Source: a virus. Taken from it: a stretch of DNA of 44,002 bases. How positions within the stretch are numbered: position 1 is the stretch's first letter; each line of letters starts with the position of its first letter. Position numbers and translations under genes: made by a program. The notes below the pieces were generated by a model that searched no databases, was not told the origin of the DNA, and was given only the letters and a program-made list of their open reading frames with translations. This document shows positions 36,715-44,002 of this stretch, piece by piece. Location of the stretch: the IMG/VR virus record IMGVR_UViG_3300009034_000080, positions 1-44,002 of that record. One strand, given 5' to 3'.

Positions 36715-38717
36715 TTATCCTCTTCCCTGTAAATATCCGCTTCCTTCACCAGTCGCTTGATTCTCGCGGAGAGCTTCCACATCTTCTCCTGGCTTTTCAC
36801 AACCTGCAGTAACGCCAAGTCCTCCAAGATGATTTGCGTGGAATTGAAATCGAAGTGCGTCCCCTGCGAGATTTCCTGTATAGAAGTGCCGTCCGGATGC
36901 AGCCACAAAAACTTGACGATCTCTTCGCGCCTGTCCTGCGCTGTGTTGCGAGCCACCCGCGTAATGATGTTGTAGATTTCATTGGTGAGTTTGGGCTCCT
37001 CCCGGAACGCGGCAATGCCCATGCCGAGCTTGGTGAGTTGCTTGGCGAGCCGGGTTCCCACTTCGGCGGATGGCTTAATCTTGATTTCCCGCGTATACTT
37101 TTCCCTGACTACAGCGCCCCGCAAGTTCGCCACCCACTGCGCGAGCGGGATTATTTTCTTTCGCCAAGCTTCATCCGGTTCGGGCACCGCGCAGGAATCT
37201 CTGTCAACCACGTAGCCCGCCACTTGCTGCAGCTCCTCCCGCATCTCCTCTTCCCTGTTGATGTTGCTCAAAGCCCTGCGAATCAGCGTTTTGCTGCCGG
37301 TGATGAGAGGCATGTCCCTGACATTGAACTTCAGGAACCGCTCGCCCAGCATCGTGTCGTTGAAGGCGTTGATGGCGTGCGTGACGCCCGCGATTATCCC
37401 GAACTTGCTCTTGTACACGCGAGTGCCGGTGCCGAAAACCCGTTTGCACTTGCCGTCGTAGGCGTCCCTCAGCGTCCCGAAGATTTCCTCCCTCGCGGTC
37501 TGGTTCAGCGACAGGATGGTCGTAAAGTCCTTAACGACGAGAACCTTGCCATCCAATATCGGAATCAGCGAGGGATCGGCCCCGCCGCTGGCGTAAGAAC
37601 CGCTAATAAGCGCGGCGGGTGTCAACGACGATAGGGTTTCGATGTATTCACTTTCGGACAGCGACATCAGGAGTTCGGTCTTCGTGCCGCCCGGAGGCGC
37701 GACGATGAAAATCCAGAGCGGATCGCCGCTGAGGAACCTGTTTGCGAAAATCGTCCCGAAGAGGACGTCGAGCACTTCGGACTCGGGAAGGTACAGCCAT
37801 TTTTGGAATGTTTTGATGGTCTCTTCGCGGCTGGTTGCCTTTGTTCTCTTCTGGGCGGCGGGTTTTCTTTTGGCCTGTCGACTTTTCTTATCTTCCGGGA
37901 ATTGTGGGAATTCTTCCGTCAGCAGGGATTGGAGTTGTTTCCAACCTCGCAGAGGTTTCTTCCTGTTCTCTTGGTAGAGGTCCCTGAGATCGTATTTCGG
38001 CGGAGAATCCGCAGGCCACTGCACGTATTGTATCTTTCGAACGACGGGCGTGAGCACTCTTGTGGCTCGTTCCGCGCCTTCCTTACCGCTCTTGTCATAA
38101 TCGTAAGCGAGCACTACTTTGCGGCTGATGAAGAAAGAGTTCCACTTCTCCGGAAACGAGTTCGCCCCGGGTACGCCCACCACATCCGTATTTCTGACCT
38201 TGGCTCTTTCGATCCACTCCCTGAGCGCGAGCACGTCCCAATGGCCTTCGCATACCCACACAAGGTTCCTGCTGCTCAGGCGCTCGTTTCCGTATAGCGC
38301 CGCCTTGCCGCCTTCGGAAGAATAGAGCTTTCGCGTTCTGATGTTGTATCTTCTCAGGTTCACGAGCTTGCCATCGCAGTATTCGGGAAGGGTGTACTCC
38401 CCATCAAAGTAGCCGATTTCCGCATCCCTGAGCGTGGACACCAGCAAACCCCTGTCCGAGGCGAGAGCCTCCAGGGCTTCGCCGAGCGCGTATTGCTGGT
38501 TGCGTTCCGAAATTGCGGAAAGAAAGTCGAAGTATCCCCCCTGCTCCCCGCACACCCAGCACTTCCAGGCGTAGTTCTCGGAGTGCACGTAGAACTTATC
38601 CCTGCGCCCGCAGAACGGACAAGTCCCCACGCCGTTTTCGCCGGAAGTCTTCGTGAAGTCTACTCCGTGAACGGCGAAACGTTTCAGCTCTTTTTCGAAT
38701 TCGAATCCTGTAGACAT
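36681..38717 (-). CDS. Primase-helicase fusion protein
   Basis: The 678-aa protein has a zinc-binding CPFC/CWVC (33-36, 53-56), a TOPRIM domain with CEGHWD (E157) and YDYDKSG (206-211), a linker rich in K/R (280-297), then an ATPase with Walker A PPGGTKTE (341-348) and Walker-B-like VLVVKDF (392-398). The C-terminus looks like a winged helix (TSIQEISQGTHFDFN). It should make primers and unwind or recruit at the fork. It overlaps the dNMP kinase gene by 34 nt and the methyltransferase by 34. Confidence 0.83.
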   Translation of the reverse strand: MSTGFEFEKELKRFAVHGVDFTKTSGENGVGTCPFCGRRDKFYVHSENYAWKCWVCGEQGGYFDFLSAISERNQQYALGEALEALASDRGLLVSTLRDAEIGYFDGEYTLPEYCDGKLVNLRRYNIRTRKLYSSEGGKAALYGNERLSSRNLVWVCEGHWDVLALREWIERAKVRNTDVVGVPGANSFPEKWNSFFISRKVVLAYDYDKSGKEGAERATRVLTPVVRKIQYVQWPADSPPKYDLRDLYQENRKKPLRGWKQLQSLLTEEFPQFPEDKKSRQAKRKPAAQKRTKATSREETIKTFQKWLYLPESEVLDVLFGTIFANRFLSGDPLWIFIVAPPGGTKTELLMSLSESEYIETLSSLTPAALISGSYASGGADPSLIPILDGKVLVVKDFTTILSLNQTAREEIFGTLRDAYDGKCKRVFGTGTRVYKSKFGIIAGVTHAINAFNDTMLGERFLKFNVRDMPLITGSKTLIRRALSNINREEEMREELQQVAGYVVDRDSCAVPEPDEAWRKKIIPLAQWVANLRGAVVREKYTREIKIKPSAEVGTRLAKQLTKLGMGIAAFREEPKLTNEIYNIITRVARNTAQDRREEIVKFLWLHPDGTSIQEISQGTHFDFNSTQIILEDLALLQVVKSQEKMWKLSARIKRLVKEADIYREEDKWAKLRKKRQR

Positions 38718-39226
38718 TGCAGCATCCGTTTCACCGAAGCCCGGAGTTCATCAAGCGAGCCATCATTAACAATTTGATAATCCGCAACTATCCCATCCTG
38801 TTCCGTTTCGGATTTGTGGTCATCGCCCTTGAAACCTGGCCGGATAACCCTGACTATTTTGAAACCCATTTTTCGTAAATGTTCCTCTTCATTTAGATAG
38901 CGGCAATCGTCAATCACGATTGGCTGATTCGGATTGTATTCGTCGTCGAACTCCGATTCCTCCAGTTCCCTCTGAAATGCTCGAATGAAAACCAGTGGGT
39001 CTTTGCTTCTAAGATACTCGCCCAATGCTTGCATCAGAGTCCGCGATTTGGGCGATTTCCGAGCCGAATAAAAATCTTGCGTATCATAAGGCAATCCCTC
39101 AGACGCCAAGCCCGAAATCAATGCGCCTTTCAGCGGTTCCGCGAGGTTGTAGAGCCAGCAGCGGGGAATGAACTTCGCGCTGGAAGTCTTTCCAGAATTC
39201 TTTTTGCCTGTGAAAGCTATTCGCAT
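38684..39226 (-). CDS. Deoxynucleoside monophosphate kinase
   Basis: The 180-aa P-loop protein begins MRIAFTGKKNSGKTSSAKFI, then PIVIDDCRYLNEEEHLR, as in phage dNMP kinases (T4 gp1 type). It would supply dNDPs for phage DNA synthesis. ATG 39226 with GGAGG 8 nt upstream. Confidence 0.78.
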   Translation of the reverse strand: MRIAFTGKKNSGKTSSAKFIPRCWLYNLAEPLKGALISGLASEGLPYDTQDFYSARKSPKSRTLMQALGEYLRSKDPLVFIRAFQRELEESEFDDEYNPNQPIVIDDCRYLNEEEHLRKMGFKIVRVIRPGFKGDDHKSETEQDGIVADYQIVNDGSLDELRASVKRMLQCLQDSNSKKS

Positions 39227-39229
39227 TAC

Positions 39230-39538
39230 TCAGACCTCCACTTGAAAATCTTGGTTAATCAACTTGCCGTCGTTCGTTGCATAAAAGCAGTACGCTTTAT
39301 CATCGGGCATGAAAGGATACTCGCCACCTGCAAGCTGGCGGACTTTGAATTTCCTTCCCTCTTCCTTGCTATTGACCTGCGAGACGATATCCTCAATTCC
39401 GAGACGATTACAAGTTGTAATGACTATCAGGTTCTCGCCGTTCTCGAAAGCTACCCACCACACGAATCGTGGAATATTTCTGACAGGCTCAGTTTCTGAA
39501 TAGGGAAACCGTTTACGTTGCGCTGCTGACTTTCTCAT
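39230..39538 (-). CDS. Hypothetical 102-aa protein
   Basis: ATG 39538 with GGAAGGATCGTA upstream; overlaps the radical SAM gene end. It has ENGENLIVITTCNRLGIEDI, a strand-helix pattern, and no known motif. Confidence 0.5.
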   Translation of the reverse strand: MRKSAAQRKRFPYSETEPVRNIPRFVWWVAFENGENLIVITTCNRLGIEDIVSQVNSKEEGRKFKVRQLAGGEYPFMPDDKAYCFYATNDGKLINQDFQVEV

Positions 39539-40262
39539 TACGATCCTTCCACCACTCAAATAGTCTCTTGCAATTCCCGCAATCCCGGCAGTACGAACTC
39601 TCCCTTGTGGTGCAAGTCAAAACCTTCTCGCCGTCGATCCCGAGATCTTCCTCAAGCTTGATTCTCGCCTCCGGCTTTATTTTCCAGTATTCGTTCAGGG
39701 TGCGCTTCTGCCAAGCGTAGTCTTCCGGTTTGCGAACGGTCTCCTTGTAATACGCCATGAAAGTCAGCAAGACCGGCACGTTCAGCTTGCCGTAGTAGTC
39801 AATAACGTACTTGCAAAGCTCGACGTTCCAAGTGTTCAACCTGAACCTCACCGCCATCAAATTCCCGATGTCGTCGAGTACGAAGAGGGAAGAAACATCC
39901 GTGTACTCGCCGTTCACGGTCAGAACCACGGGTCCCAAACCCTCGAAATCGAGCCGAGGCAAGCGGGTGTTGAAGAAGACCCGGTGATACTTACGTGCGG
40001 TTCTGAGTACAACCTCCCTGAGATGGTTGCTGTCGTTGCCGTCGTTCATCCTCACGATGTAATGGTTGTCGCTGGCCCAAATCGGTTCCGGGATGTGCGG
40101 CGAGAAGATGTCCTCGTAATACCGCCCGCCCGAGAAATAGCAATCCTTGCATCTGCCTTCGCAGGCACCAGCCTGCGGGCGGCAGGCGATAACGCCCGAA
40201 CCCGCCATCTTGGGGTTGCAGGGACGCCATTCATGGGAGACGTCGAAGTATTCAAATTGCAT
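39513..40262 (-). CDS. Radical SAM-like protein
   Basis: The 249-aa protein has GACEGRCKDCYF (C34, C38, C41), the CX3CX2C cluster of radical SAM enzymes, within a MAGSGVIACRPQ context. The C-terminus (CTTRESSYCRDCGNC) could bind a second iron-sulfur cluster. It could modify DNA bases, RNA or a protein; no substrate can be read from the sequence. ATG 40262 with GGAGATTCAGG upstream. Confidence 0.7.
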   Translation of the reverse strand: MQFEYFDVSHEWRPCNPKMAGSGVIACRPQAGACEGRCKDCYFSGGRYYEDIFSPHIPEPIWASDNHYIVRMNDGNDSNHLREVVLRTARKYHRVFFNTRLPRLDFEGLGPVVLTVNGEYTDVSSLFVLDDIGNLMAVRFRLNTWNVELCKYVIDYYGKLNVPVLLTFMAYYKETVRKPEDYAWQKRTLNEYWKIKPEARIKLEEDLGIDGEKVLTCTTRESSYCRDCGNCKRLFEWWKDRNEKVSSAT

Positions 40263-40626
40263 CCTGAATCTCCTCTTCCGTCCACAAGCTTTCCTTCACG
40301 ACTTTGCCGTCGGCATCGACGAGGCAAAGGAAGATGCAGGGACCCGACGCCCAGGGAGCGCATTGGACGATTTCTTTGTAGACAGTGCCGTTTGGCAGGG
40401 TGTGTTTGTGCAGGCAAGTCCGTTCGCCGCATTCCGGGAACATCACTGATTTCTCATCCTCCTCGTAGACTTCGCATTTCGTGTTGGGTTCCTCACCCCC
40501 GGATTCGAAATCTTCAGTCCGACCGTCTTCGTAATATCGGGTGCCTTTCATCTTGTACTTTATGAGGCCGGTGTCCAAGAGCTTCTGCGCTCTCTCGTTC
40601 AGGCCGATTAATTGTGTGCATCTCAT
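40252..40626 (-). CDS. Hypothetical 124-aa protein next to radical SAM
   Basis: Cysteines in MFPECGERTCLHKHTL and VQCAPWASGPCIFLC. It overlaps the radical SAM gene by 11 nt and the zinc gene by 4. It could be a partner or substrate of the radical SAM protein, without direct evidence. Confidence 0.5.
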   Translation of the reverse strand: MRCTQLIGLNERAQKLLDTGLIKYKMKGTRYYEDGRTEDFESGGEEPNTKCEVYEEDEKSVMFPECGERTCLHKHTLPNGTVYKEIVQCAPWASGPCIFLCLVDADGKVVKESLWTEEEIQDAI

Positions 40627-40844
40627 GTGAGTGCTTCTCCCTTCTTATGTTTCAACCAGTATTCTGCGGCTAACGGAAAAAATGAAGTAAGGCATGTAGA
40701 ACAAGTTTGCTTGCATTGTTTCTGACATTCATTGCACGCACACTCACTGACCTTCCCATCCATCGTCATCATCTTTCCGCAAATGGGGCATTGAATTTTA
40801 TTGGGCGCTGCGCATTCAAGACCTCCACTTTCTTCTCGCATCAT
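40623..40844 (-). CDS. Multi-cysteine zinc protein (73 aa)
   Basis: CPICGKM, then CACNECQKQCKQTCSTCL: about nine cysteines, probably two zinc sites. ATG 40844 in an ATGA overlap with the polymerase gene. Not recognised. Confidence 0.55.
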   Translation of the reverse strand: MMREESGGLECAAPNKIQCPICGKMMTMDGKVSECACNECQKQCKQTCSTCLTSFFPLAAEYWLKHKKGEALT

Positions 40845-42571
40845 ATCTTCACTTCCTCCTTCTCGCTCCACCTCTCCTGGCTAATCTTGCACTCGACTTT
40901 GAGCGGCACCGAGAACTGTGGGAAATCTTCCATCAAGTCTCTTATGCCTCGCAGAATTCCTTTCTTGTCTTTGAGCACTTTCGGGATTTCGATTACCAGC
41001 TCATCGTGTATTGGGAATATCAAACGCGCATCCGCCCCGACCTTTTCTAAGTAACTATGGATGCGAACCTGCGCCCGCTTGATGATGTCCGCGCCCGTGC
41101 CTTGAATCAGATAATTGACGCCCACGTAAGGTTTGTTCGGGTTGACTTTGATTTTTCTTCCGAACTCCGTCGTAACGCTTCCTTGAGAGCGCACCTGCGC
41201 GGTCAAGCGCTTGGCCATCGTTCTCGCTCTCGGAAATCTCGCATCGTAATCTTTCAGCCTCATGCGCATCTCGCCTTCGCCCAGACCCAACACCTGCGCG
41301 ACTTTGCGAGCGCCCGCCCCGTATCCGAGAGCGAAGTTGGCGTTCTTGGCCGCATCCCTATACCGTTTCTTGGCCGCTTTGGTCTTGCCGTAGAAAACGA
41401 CGGCGGCTTCGTAGTGCGCATCTCCGTTCGCGAGCAGTATTCTTCGGAACTCTTCATCTTTGTGGTAGTGCACAAGAAGTCTCAACTCTTCGCCCGCGTA
41501 GTCGAAATGGTAGTTCTCGTATCCCTCCCTGGGCGTGAACAGCCTGCGCGCGGCGACCGGGTATGGGTTCAACAGGACTTGCTCTTTCGAGACGTTCATC
41601 AGGTTCGGGGTAGTGCACGCCTGCCGCCCGGTGTCCGCGCCCGTCAGGAGTATGTTGGGGTGTATGATATTGTCTTCGCCCGCGAAATCCAAGTAACCCC
41701 TTATGATTGGAATGGCTTTCGAGTAGCTTCGGTATTTCAACAACGTGTTTATTATCTTGTGCTTGCCTCTCAGTTGCAGCAAGACCGGCTTGCCGGTGCT
41801 CGGCTTGCCAGTCGGCGTTCTTTGCAGCACGGGAAGATGAAGATTGTCGAACAGAATCCGGGCGAGTTGCGGATGCGAGTCAACGTCGAACCGTCCGCCC
41901 GCATACGCCCAGAGAAGATGCTCCAACCGCTTGCAATCCTGCGCAAGCTGTTCGAGCATTTTCTCCGTGGCTTCGGGGTTGAGGCGCACGCCCCGCTTTT
42001 CCATAGCCATTGTCGGCCTTATCAGTGCTATTTCCGTATTGTAGGCGTCGAACGCCCCTTTGTCTTTCTGTATCTCCTTCCACCAGAGAAGGAACAGCAG
42101 CATCGTCCGCTCCGCGTCGTTGGCAGCGTACTCGTCCATCTCGTCTTGGGGCACTTTCGAGTAATCCACGCCGTGACCCTTGACGGCGACTTCGTCCTCC
42201 CTCGTGTACCCGCACAGCACCCAGCAGATGTGCTTCAGGGCGTGGGAGTGCGCGAGATTCTGGAGGATTCTGGACATGGCGAGCGTGTCGTGGATTTCGC
42301 CTTTCATTCTCCTTCCGAGAAAGCGCTCGGTGAAAGTCAAGTCGAACTTGGCGTTGTGGAATATTTTCGCCGTGTTTTCGTCGAGCCAGAGGTTTTTGAG
42401 TTTGCGCGTGTTCAACAAACGCCGGGTTTTCGGGCCGTCGATCCTGCGGGCGGACTTGAGTCCCTCGGTCGTGCAGGTGGAGTAGCAGAACATCCGGTCG
42501 CCGTCGTAGGGGCGGAGGCCCGTCGTTTCGGTGTCGTATGCTATGTACTGTTTACCTGAAGAGGTCTTCAA
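40841..42571 (-). CDS. Family A DNA polymerase with 3'-5' exonuclease
   Basis: The 576-aa protein has exonuclease motifs YDTETTGL (about 12-19), FHNAKFDLTF and YAANDAERT, then polymerase motif A FDYAGEELRLL (in place of DYSQIELRLL), motif B AAKNANFALGYGAG and motif C IHDELVIE. There is no 5' nuclease domain. It is the replicative polymerase and probably uses the phage clamp. TTG start at 42571, overlapping the methyltransferase gene by 20 nt; its ribosome binding site is weak, so translational coupling is likely. Confidence 0.9.
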   Translation of the reverse strand: MKTSSGKQYIAYDTETTGLRPYDGDRMFCYSTCTTEGLKSARRIDGPKTRRLLNTRKLKNLWLDENTAKIFHNAKFDLTFTERFLGRRMKGEIHDTLAMSRILQNLAHSHALKHICWVLCGYTREDEVAVKGHGVDYSKVPQDEMDEYAANDAERTMLLFLLWWKEIQKDKGAFDAYNTEIALIRPTMAMEKRGVRLNPEATEKMLEQLAQDCKRLEHLLWAYAGGRFDVDSHPQLARILFDNLHLPVLQRTPTGKPSTGKPVLLQLRGKHKIINTLLKYRSYSKAIPIIRGYLDFAGEDNIIHPNILLTGADTGRQACTTPNLMNVSKEQVLLNPYPVAARRLFTPREGYENYHFDYAGEELRLLVHYHKDEEFRRILLANGDAHYEAAVVFYGKTKAAKKRYRDAAKNANFALGYGAGARKVAQVLGLGEGEMRMRLKDYDARFPRARTMAKRLTAQVRSQGSVTTEFGRKIKVNPNKPYVGVNYLIQGTGADIIKRAQVRIHSYLEKVGADARLIFPIHDELVIEIPKVLKDKKGILRGIRDLMEDFPQFSVPLKVECKISQERWSEKEEVKI

Positions 42572-43934
42572 AGTATTTCACCCGCGCTTTCGCAATCTTC
42601 ACGTATTCTTCCGATAGCTCGATTCCGATGCTATTGCGTCTCAGCATGACAGCTGCGCACAGTGTCGTGCCCGAACCCACGAAGGGGTCGAGGATGGTGT
42701 CGAATTTCCTTGAGCCGAGCGTTATTAAATAAGACATCAGTTTGATGGGTTTGCATGTGGGGTGGAAATTATGGCGTGGTTTTCCGAGAGGTGAAGTTCT
42801 ACCAACAGCAGGCTTGCTTCGTGCAGTAGCAGGAGGTTCACCTAAAGGTAAGAGTCCACATCCAAGGTTCTTTTCCTTCTTGGACGGCTTGGGAACCAGC
42901 AGGAAGGGGAACGTCTTTCGCCCGCTTTCGGGAAGTTCCTTGAGCTTCTCGGCGAACCAGGAGTCGAGGGAGAAGAAGCGACTGAAGGAGCCAGAAGATG
43001 CTTCACAAGTAGAACCAAGATTGGTCTGCCCGCTTAAAAATCCTTCTTTCATTTTCGATTTTTCAAGAGTATCTTGAGAGACTCGCCCCGATTTGTGATT
43101 CTTACTATCATCCAAGACATCATCACTCACCAGCAGGTTCGCCGGGAAGCGTCCTTGCGAGCTGTAAAACCCCTCATCCTGTCTTGCTCTTGTCCCAGTT
43201 GTTCTATGCATCTTGAATCCTGACCTATCTTGATGGAATTTGTGTTTCTTGGCGTTTGGACGATAACCTGGTTCGCTTTTCAAATCAAAGATAGGAATCT
43301 TACAATCGTCCAACCACGTCACGCCCTTCCCGTTCTTCAACGCTTGGTCTACGAAGGTTTTCTCCGAGAGCGGTTTCATCGCAACAATGATTTCCTCAAC
43401 CGCAGGTTTTGGCTGAAATCCGCCGAATGCGCCGTTAAGTACTTGGGCATCAGGATGTGTAAGCTTGTCGAAGTGTTCGTGATGCTTTGTCACGTTGTAA
43501 CCCTTATCAGGCGTCATGCCTCCGCAGCCTTTGACTTCTTCAACTGAATCGGGCTTTCGATGTCTCTTTTCGATTGCCTTTGCTACGTTTCCCGCTTTCG
43601 GAAATCCACTTGCATAAGCCCAATAGATAGGCGTGAAGTTTATCCGGAACCCCGCCTCCTCCAGCCGCGCCATCATCCTCCAGCTCAAATCGGCGCGAGG
43701 CAGGGACATTACGAAAGCGAACGCGCCCGGCTTGAGAACTCGCAGGCATTCCTTCCAGACCTTCTCGGATGGCATCGCCGCATCCCAGTCTTTGCCCATG
43801 AACTTGGCTCCGTAAGGAGGATCCGTAAGAACCAAATCCACACTCTCCGACGGAATATCTTTCAAGACCTCGAGGCAATCCCCGCGCAGGATCTTTGTCG
43901 TCACTTTTCTCGGCGGCGCTTGTTTCTTCGCCAA
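42552..43934 (-). CDS. Beta-class DNA methyltransferase (N4-C or N6-A)
   Basis: The 460-aa protein has LRGDCLEVLKDIPSESVDLVLTD-type start with DPPYG (about 38-42), then late HPTCKPIKLMSYLI and DPFVGSGTT (motif I), the order of beta-class enzymes. The middle (130-330) is long and charged, likely the target-recognition part. It may protect phage DNA from restriction or mark it. TTG start with GAGGAAGAC upstream. HPTCKP here keeps the motif that the second methyltransferase lost to an amber codon. Confidence 0.85.
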   Translation of the reverse strand: MAKKQAPPRKVTTKILRGDCLEVLKDIPSESVDLVLTDPPYGAKFMGKDWDAAMPSEKVWKECLRVLKPGAFAFVMSLPRADLSWRMMARLEEAGFRINFTPIYWAYASGFPKAGNVAKAIEKRHRKPDSVEEVKGCGGMTPDKGYNVTKHHEHFDKLTHPDAQVLNGAFGGFQPKPAVEEIIVAMKPLSEKTFVDQALKNGKGVTWLDDCKIPIFDLKSEPGYRPNAKKHKFHQDRSGFKMHRTTGTRARQDEGFYSSQGRFPANLLVSDDVLDDSKNHKSGRVSQDTLEKSKMKEGFLSGQTNLGSTCEASSGSFSRFFSLDSWFAEKLKELPESGRKTFPFLLVPKPSKKEKNLGCGLLPLGEPPATARSKPAVGRTSPLGKPRHNFHPTCKPIKLMSYLITLGSRKFDTILDPFVGSGTTLCAAVMLRRNSIGIELSEEYVKIAKARVKYFEDLFR

Positions 43935-43949
43935 GTCTTCCTCGGAATA

Positions 43950-43995
43950 AAGAGGCGGGCAAGCCCCCTTTAATAGAGAGTGGCCTTTCGGCCCG
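43950..43995 (-). terminator. Two small hairpins before the methyltransferase gene
   Basis: GGCC GAAA GGCC with a tetraloop lies near the window edge (about 43982-43995), and GGGC TT GCCC with flanking AAAG/CTTT (about 43950-43974) follows. They may be the end of an upstream gene or part of a 5' leader. The edge of the window prevents a decision. Confidence 0.35.
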
Positions 43996-44002
43996 AATGC
44001 CC

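Noticed and set aside
1-44002. CRISPR arrays, tRNA genes, insertion sequences and integrase
   Set aside because: No regular spacer-repeat pattern, no cloverleaf-like sequence, no transposase or recombinase motif was seen on either strand.

Overview
The window is part of a tailed double-stranded DNA phage genome (Caudoviricetes). It was probably assembled from an environmental sample, and it is cut at the left end inside the tape measure gene. Essentially every gene lies on the minus strand, so the biological order runs from right to left. Most genes touch or overlap (ATGA, GTGA, TAATG junctions) and have strong AAGGAGG-type ribosome binding sites, which points to a bacterial host. No integrase, rRNA, tRNA, CRISPR array or lysis enzyme is visible. 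The phage repressor/integration question stays open because the genome is incomplete.

Right part (about 44.0 to 26.1 kb), replication and metabolism: a beta-class DNA methyltransferase, family A DNA polymerase with a proofreading domain, a radical SAM protein, a dNMP kinase, a primase-helicase fusion, a second methyltransferase broken by one amber codon, a HAD phosphatase, a metallophosphoesterase, a clamp loader ATPase, a full DnaN sliding clamp plus a shorter clamp-like protein, an XRE regulator, an HslV/proteasome-like peptidase, and small membrane and zinc-ribbon proteins. At 26.6-27.0 kb there is an AT-rich non-coding stretch carrying seven diverged copies of a 22-bp element. It is a good candidate for a replication origin or an operator array.

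Middle part (26.1 to 20.9 kb), accessory genes: about twenty very small genes, many cysteine-rich, three resembling ABA-sandwich phage proteins, and several mini membrane proteins shorter than 60 codons. A strong promoter at 22.6 kb reads into a 48-codon leader ORF that contains a terminator-like hairpin.

Left part (20.7 to 1), the late operon: it is driven by a consensus promoter at 20.66-20.68 kb. The order is small terminase candidate, large terminase, an adhesin-like protein and a BppU-N-like protein, portal, SPP1 gp7-like minor head protein, an acidic protein, a 1732-residue multi-enzyme protein, a protease-scaffold-capsid fusion, a decoration-type protein, connectors, tail terminator, tail tube, frameshifted tail chaperone and tape measure.

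The most striking item is the 1732-residue protein. It joins a nucleotidyltransferase-like region, an ATP-dependent DNA ligase, a metallo-beta-lactamase domain, a methyltransferase domain and two LigD-type phosphoesterase-like domains, and it sits inside the head morphogenesis cassette. Its position suggests a late, possibly virion-borne DNA end-processing machine. A second notable feature is a roughly 92-residue module inserted twice in the tail tube protein and once in a connector protein.
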